This document shows, piece after piece, positions 48,786-52,449 of a stretch of DNA of 52,449 bases. The number at the start of each line of letters is the position of its first letter. Positions within the stretch are counted from its first letter, which is position 1. This DNA is from an uncultured Spirochaetaceae bacterium (GTDB lineage: Bacteria > Spirochaetota > Spirochaetia > Sphaerochaetales > Sphaerochaetaceae): NCBI GenBank assembly GCA_944392975.1, contig CALXYN010000009.1, positions 1-52,449 on the forward strand. Reading direction: 5' to 3'. The position numbers were made by a program, and so were the translations under genes. The notes under the pieces are model-generated. The model ran no database searches, was not told the DNA's origin, and saw only the letters and a program-made list of their open reading frames with translations.

Positions 48786-49281
48786 CCTTCTTCCTTCTTA
48801 CCTTCAGGGGAAGAAGAAGCTGGTCAGGGTTTCTTCTTCCTTCATCGATTGTACACCTTCTCAGAACATCTTCAGAGAAGGTGTTTTTATCAACATGCAG
48901 GTAGTCGATAAATCCATTCTCGATTCTGTAGACAAGAAAATGATTCTTTCCCGGGAAAAGGGAACAGGCAAGAGTCAGTGGAGTCTTCTCCCTTTCATGA
49001 AAGGAAATGGCTGAGAGCTTTCTTTTCTTCGCAAGATATGACGATGACCAGAAAAGTGCCAGAATGAGGCCGTTTTCATCCCATACCAGAATATCTGTTC
49101 CAAGCAAGTCTGTGTCTATGTTGACGTTTGCCGGAAAGTATGGCCGGAGCGATGTGGCGAGGCGTGCAGAGATACTCGCGCGTTTTGGTTTCAGCGTTCT
49201 TGGAAGTGCCGGAAGCTGGAAGAATGCTTCCATGCCTTTTCTAAATGACTGGTAGATATCGAGAAGTTCTGATTCCTGCAT
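48775..49281 (-). CDS. Hypothetical protein
   Basis: 168 aa. The middle (ANVNIDTDLLGTDILVWDENGLILALFWSSSYLAKKRK, about 50-87) alternates strands with D, E and K residues in an order reminiscent of PD-(D/E)xK nuclease folds, but I cannot confirm it. The C terminus is strongly basic (KVRRKKVTS). No signal peptide or membrane segment. It follows osmC closely on the minus strand. Function unknown. Confidence 0.5.
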   Translation of the reverse strand: MQESELLDIYQSFRKGMEAFFQLPALPRTLKPKRASISARLATSLRPYFPANVNIDTDLLGTDILVWDENGLILALFWSSSYLAKKRKLSAISFHEREKTPLTLACSLFPGKNHFLVYRIENGFIDYLHVDKNTFSEDVLRRCTIDEGRRNPDQLLLPLKVRRKKVTS

Positions 49282-49284
49282 AGG

Positions 49285-49665
49285 CTACCTGTATGATATC
49301 GTTATCTCCATCTTGCTGACCTGGGAAATTGTGTTGAAGATGGAGCATTCCTTTGCTGCACTGTCTGCCAGTGCTTCAAATTCTGCTTTGTCCGTAACAC
49401 CTGTTGCTGTAATGGCAATGACTGTTTTCTCAAGAGTAGTCGGAGCTGTATCTCGTTTTGTTCCTGTCACTGTGATTTCCACTTCATCCCATCTCACCGC
49501 ATGCTTTATGGACAGCATTGTTAGATAAAAGCATCCTGAGAGTGCGCCTAAGAGGTATTCATATGGACCTGTGGTCTGTGTGAAGTCAAATTCCTTTCCG
49601 ATAGAGTTCTCGAAAAAACGTCTTGATCCATTGAAATGTGCTGTAATAGTTCTAACTTGTCCCAT
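49285..49665 (-). CDS. OsmC/Ohr-family peroxide-related protein
   Basis: 126 aa. Two family cysteines are visible: LLGALSGCFYLTMLS (Cys about 46) and AAKECSIFNTIS (Cys about 105), spaced as in OsmC-type thiol peroxidases. It probably reduces organic hydroperoxides. There is no Shine-Dalgarno; TATAAT lies 7 nt before the ATG, so it may be transcribed separately as a leaderless mRNA, although it lies just after the BaiN-like gene on the same strand. Confidence 0.83.
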   Translation of the reverse strand: MGQVRTITAHFNGSRRFFENSIGKEFDFTQTTGPYEYLLGALSGCFYLTMLSIKHAVRWDEVEITVTGTKRDTAPTTLEKTVIAITATGVTDKAEFEALADSAAKECSIFNTISQVSKMEITISYR

Positions 49666-49672
49666 GCTGTGG

Positions 49673-49701
49673 ATTATATCACAGGGAGGCGATGGTGTGA
49701 G
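49673..49701 (-). promoter_or_regulatory. Leaderless promoter of the osmC-like gene
   Basis: Minus strand: CTCACA (49701-49696), 17-bp spacer, TATAAT (49678-49673), 7 nt, ATG. It overlaps the end of the upstream flavoprotein gene. Confidence 0.55.
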
Positions 49702-50797
49702 AAGCTATAAATGCAGTTGCAAATGCCCATGTTAGGCTGTATCCACCGCAATCTGCATCGACATCTATTATATCGCCTGCAAAATAGAGCCCTTTGCATA
49801 ACTTTGATTCCATCGTGTCTGGGTTTATTTCAGATGTTCTGATTCCTCCCGCAGTGCTCATAGCACTAGCTGCAATTGCTTCTGCTTTGCAGGGGAAAGC
49901 GGAGAGAAGTATTTCAGCTTTTCTCGCATCGGACGAAGACAAGCTGGCGATTTTCCTGTTCCCAAGATCTCCGAGAAGAGCAGAGGCAAGACGAGGGGGA
50001 AGAGGTATTGCATTTTTCAGAAGCATGGCTCCTTTGTCCTTTCTTAATGTGCTTATGTCTGTCTTGCAGAATTCAATTGCAATGTCTTCCTTTCCATTCA
50101 GAAGGTATGAGAAATTCTCTGCAGCTGGCCCTGATATTCCTCTTCTTGTAATGACAGCATCCCCTGTTACCCTGGTTTTTCCTTTTTTGATTGTTATCTC
50201 TGTTGAAACTCCTTCCGCTTCCTTTAGATCTGGGAGGAGTGAGAGCGCAGATAGTGCAGGGTGTGGTGGGGTTACACTATGTCCGAGAAGGGTTGCAATA
50301 TGGTACCCTGAACCATCTGAGCCCGTTCTCGGGTAAGCGATGCCTCCTGTAGCAAGTATTATATTTTCCGCTTTGATTGCCGTGCTGTCTGTTTTTACAA
50401 GAAAAGCATCCTCTGTTTTCTCTATCACAGAGACTTTCCCCTGTATTATTCTTGGCTTGTGTTTTGTCAGTGCCTTAAGAACTGAAGCGGCATCTCCTCC
50501 TTTGGGGAAGATCTTTCCATTCTCTTCGGAAGGTGTGATTCCAAGTTCCTTCATGTGGGAGATGATGTCTGTATTTGTATGTGAATAGAGAACCTTCCTT
50601 ACAAAAGGAAGGCTCCCATGATAGTGGGGAAGGAAATCCTGGACAGTACCGCTATGCGTATAATTGCAACGACCCCCTCCTGTCAGAAGGAGTTTTCTGC
50701 CACAGCCCTCATTTCCTTCCAGAATCACTGCATCGGGGAGAAGCGTTGAGGCATAAAGTCCTGCGGCTCCTCCTCCGATAATCAGCGTCTTATTCAT
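49679..50797 (-). CDS. BaiN/HI0933-family FAD-dependent oxidoreductase
   Basis: About 372 aa. The N-terminal FAD motif is LIIGGGAAGLYASTLLP near residue 4, followed by EGNEGCGRKLLLTGGGRCNYTHSG, the hallmark of the BaiN/YhiN family (GRKLL-TGGGRCN). NIILATGGIAYPRTGSDGSGYHIA near 150 and the C-terminal GLYFAGDIIDVDADCGGYSLTWAFATA near 333 complete the fold. I choose ATG 50797; it overlaps the aspS stop by 8 bp. The substrate is not known; homologues reduce bile acid intermediates in some gut bacteria. Confidence 0.85.
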   Translation of the reverse strand: MNKTLIIGGGAAGLYASTLLPDAVILEGNEGCGRKLLLTGGGRCNYTHSGTVQDFLPHYHGSLPFVRKVLYSHTNTDIISHMKELGITPSEENGKIFPKGGDAASVLKALTKHKPRIIQGKVSVIEKTEDAFLVKTDSTAIKAENIILATGGIAYPRTGSDGSGYHIATLLGHSVTPPHPALSALSLLPDLKEAEGVSTEITIKKGKTRVTGDAVITRRGISGPAAENFSYLLNGKEDIAIEFCKTDISTLRKDKGAMLLKNAIPLPPRLASALLGDLGNRKIASLSSSDARKAEILLSAFPCKAEAIAASAMSTAGGIRTSEINPDTMESKLCKGLYFAGDIIDVDADCGGYSLTWAFATAFIASHTIASL

Positions 50798-52449
50798 CCT
50801 TTTCCTGAGTAACAGCGAGATGGAGTTCATCAAGCTGCTTCTGCTCTACATATGATGGGCTGTCGTCCATCGGTGACAGAGCTGCTGTATTCTTCGGGAA
50901 TGCAATGACTTCCTTGATTGACTGCTCGTTTGCAATAATCATGCAGAGCCTGTCGATTCCAGGAGCGATTCCTCCATGTGGTGGTGGGCTGAAGCGGAAG
51001 GCATCGAGAAGGAATCCGAAACGTTCTTTTGACACCTCATCAGGAATGTTGCAGATTCTGAATATTCTCTTCTGCAGTTCTACATCATGGATTCTTATAG
51101 AACCGGAAGCAAGCTCATAGCCATTGAGAACGAGGTCGTAGAGATCTCCCTTGACAGAACCTGGATCCGATTCAAGAGTATCGAGATACTCGGTCTGTGG
51201 CATTGAGAACATATGGTGAGCAGCTTCCCAGTGTCCTTCATCCTCATTGTATTCAAAGAGCGGGAAGTCGATGATCCAGCAGAACTCGAAGCCTGGCTTT
51301 ATAAGGTGGAGATCCGCACCAAGGCGGGAACGTACGGCACCCATTGAAGTGCAGCATTTCTTCCAGTCTTTTTCTGCGATGAGGAGAATCACATCTCCGT
51401 CTTTCGCTCCGGTTTCCTGCAATACTTCGTTTTCCATGCCCTCGAAGAATTTGGAAACGCCTCCGGAGATTGTGCCATTCTCGCACTTCATCCATGCCAG
51501 TCCGTGAGCTCCATAGATCTTTGCTGCACTTTCAAGCTCGGAAAGATACTTTCTTGTATAGTCATGACCCTCTGTTTTAGGAGCAACGACATACTTTACA
51601 TATCCACCCTCAGCAAGAGTCTCTGTGAAAGCCTTGAAAGAAGATTTTGCGGCAAATGATGATGCATCCTTGATTTCCACTCCGAATCTGAGATCTGGCT
51701 TGTCACAGCCATATGTATTCATTGCATCGTGGTATGCGATACGGCGGAAATGCGCAGGAAGCTCTACGCCGAGAACATTCTTGAAAACATGTCCGAAGAG
51801 GTCCTCCATAAGAACCAGAACATCATCTCTTTTCACATAGCTCATCTCGATATCGAGCTGAGTGAATTCGAGCTGCCTATCTCCTCTGGGATCTTCATCC
51901 CTGTAGCACCTTGCAATCTGGAAGTACTTGTCAAAACCGGAGACCATCAGTAACTGCTTGTAAAGCTGTGGTGACTGTGGCAGGGCGAAGAACTTGCCCG
52001 GATAGATTCTGGATGGTACGAGGAAGTCCCTTGCACCTTCCGGTGTGCTTCTTATGAGAGTCGGGGTTTCAATCTCAAGGAAATCTGTATTGTAGAAATA
52101 CTCCCTGATGGCCTTTACTATCTCATGACGCATCTTGATTCTCTTCTGCATTCCAAAGCATCTGAGGTCAAGATATCTGTACTTGAGTCTGAGGTCTTCT
52201 CTTGAGTTGTTTTCCTCGTCAATCATGAATGGCAAAGTATCGCACTTGGAGAGGATTTCGATTTCCTCAGCTTTCACCTCAATCTCTCCGGTTGCCATCT
52301 CTGCGTTAATCATCTCATCTGGACGACGGCGTACGATGCCACGTACTGCAATACAGTATTCAAGCTTGAGCTCGTTTGCCTTTTCTTGAAGGCTTGCAGT
52401 TGCGTCATCATCGACAACGACCTGTGTTATGCCATAGCGGTCGCGGAGA
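50790..52449 (-). CDS. aspS: Aspartate--tRNA ligase (5' end outside the window)
   Basis: About 553 C-terminal residues are visible; the frame stays open to the right edge, so roughly the first 40 residues of the anticodon-binding domain are missing. Class II motifs: IETPTLIRSTPEGARDFLVPSR, YKQLLMVSGFDKYFQIARCYRDEDPRGDRQLEFTQLD (motif 2) and GGIAPGIDRL (motif 3). A bacterial-type GAD insertion domain lies between motifs 2 and 3. It charges tRNA-Asp. The stop overlaps the start of the BaiN-like gene, so the two are co-transcribed. Confidence 0.95.
   Translation of the reverse strand, partial: LRDRYGITQVVVDDDATASLQEKANELKLEYCIAVRGIVRRRPDEMINAEMATGEIEVKAEEIEILSKCDTLPFMIDEENNSREDLRLKYRYLDLRCFGMQKRIKMRHEIVKAIREYFYNTDFLEIETPTLIRSTPEGARDFLVPSRIYPGKFFALPQSPQLYKQLLMVSGFDKYFQIARCYRDEDPRGDRQLEFTQLDIEMSYVKRDDVLVLMEDLFGHVFKNVLGVELPAHFRRIAYHDAMNTYGCDKPDLRFGVEIKDASSFAAKSSFKAFTETLAEGGYVKYVVAPKTEGHDYTRKYLSELESAAKIYGAHGLAWMKCENGTISGGVSKFFEGMENEVLQETGAKDGDVILLIAEKDWKKCCTSMGAVRSRLGADLHLIKPGFEFCWIIDFPLFEYNEDEGHWEAAHHMFSMPQTEYLDTLESDPGSVKGDLYDLVLNGYELASGSIRIHDVELQKRIFRICNIPDEVSKERFGFLLDAFRFSPPPHGGIAPGIDRLCMIIANEQSIKEVIAFPKNTAALSPMDDSPSYVEQKQLDELHLAVTQEKDE

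Noticed and set aside
1-52449. CRISPR arrays, tRNA or rRNA genes, prophage modules
   Set aside because: No regularly spaced repeats, cloverleaf-type sequences or phage structural genes were recognised on either strand.

Overview
The window looks like chromosomal DNA of a host-associated spirochaete, most likely Sphaerochaetaceae. This is an inference. It rests on the PnrA/TmpC-type nucleoside transporter, on three substrate-binding proteins whose signal peptides end in F-A-(G/S/Q)-G without a lipobox cysteine, on a split transketolase, and on the overall style of the genes. No rRNA or tRNA was found that could confirm the lineage.

Layout. At 1-1.2 kb is the 3' end of an IS21-type element (istA fragment, istB). 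It is followed by an AT-rich stretch with one orphan gene and a probable frameshifted remnant (1.2-2.4 kb). From 2.4 to 8.2 kb runs a BMP-type purine nucleoside ABC transporter operon ending in a purine nucleoside phosphorylase. Next come a phosphoesterase with a ParB-like protein, a flavodoxin and a lone ABC ATPase (8.2-11.2 kb). A LacI regulator with a PhnD-C-E-E-like transporter and a cytoplasmic 5'-nucleotidase-like enzyme fills 11.3-17.2 kb. On the minus strand, 17.2-21.0 kb holds a uridine-phosphorylase-like gene with a complete ECF transporter. From 21 to 29.6 kb lie single genes: isochorismatase-like hydrolase, galM, an odd lipoprotein, a ROK regulator, htpG, rlmE, a rhomboid protease and adenosine deaminase. 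An ankyrin protein and an IS200 element follow (29.7-31.1 kb), then phosphohexomutase and proS. A long plus-strand run (35.0-48.8 kb) encodes ribokinase, ribose pyranase, two dehydrogenases, two transport systems, a sugar isomerase, a nucleoside hydrolase, a LacI regulator, a class II aldolase and a split transketolase. The right edge holds a minus-strand group: a hypothetical gene, osmC, a BaiN-type flavoprotein and aspS, which runs out of the window.

How the genes work together. A large share of the window serves nucleoside and pentose scavenging. The BMP ABC system, the ECF system and possibly the Phn-like and sugar ABC systems would import substrates. Two phosphorylases and a nucleoside hydrolase split nucleosides, adenosine deaminase converts adenosine to inosine, and a 5'-nucleotidase-like enzyme may dephosphorylate nucleotides. 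Ribokinase, RbsD, transketolase and an aldolase would feed the sugar into central metabolism.

The most unusual signals are non-coding. (1) Between rlmE and the rhomboid gene, two tandem minus-strand units each have an exact match to the sigma-54 promoter consensus. Each is followed by a short conserved block containing CCTCCTT, identical to the anti-Shine-Dalgarno tail of 16S rRNA, and then a terminator-like hairpin. These look like sibling sigma-54-dependent small RNAs that would mask ribosome binding sites. A third related block lies near 21.8 kb. (2) Eight genes without a Shine-Dalgarno sequence have a -10 element exactly 6-7 nt before the ATG, pointing to widespread leaderless transcription. 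(3) A perfect 20-bp palindrome sits inside the leaderless adenosine deaminase promoter.
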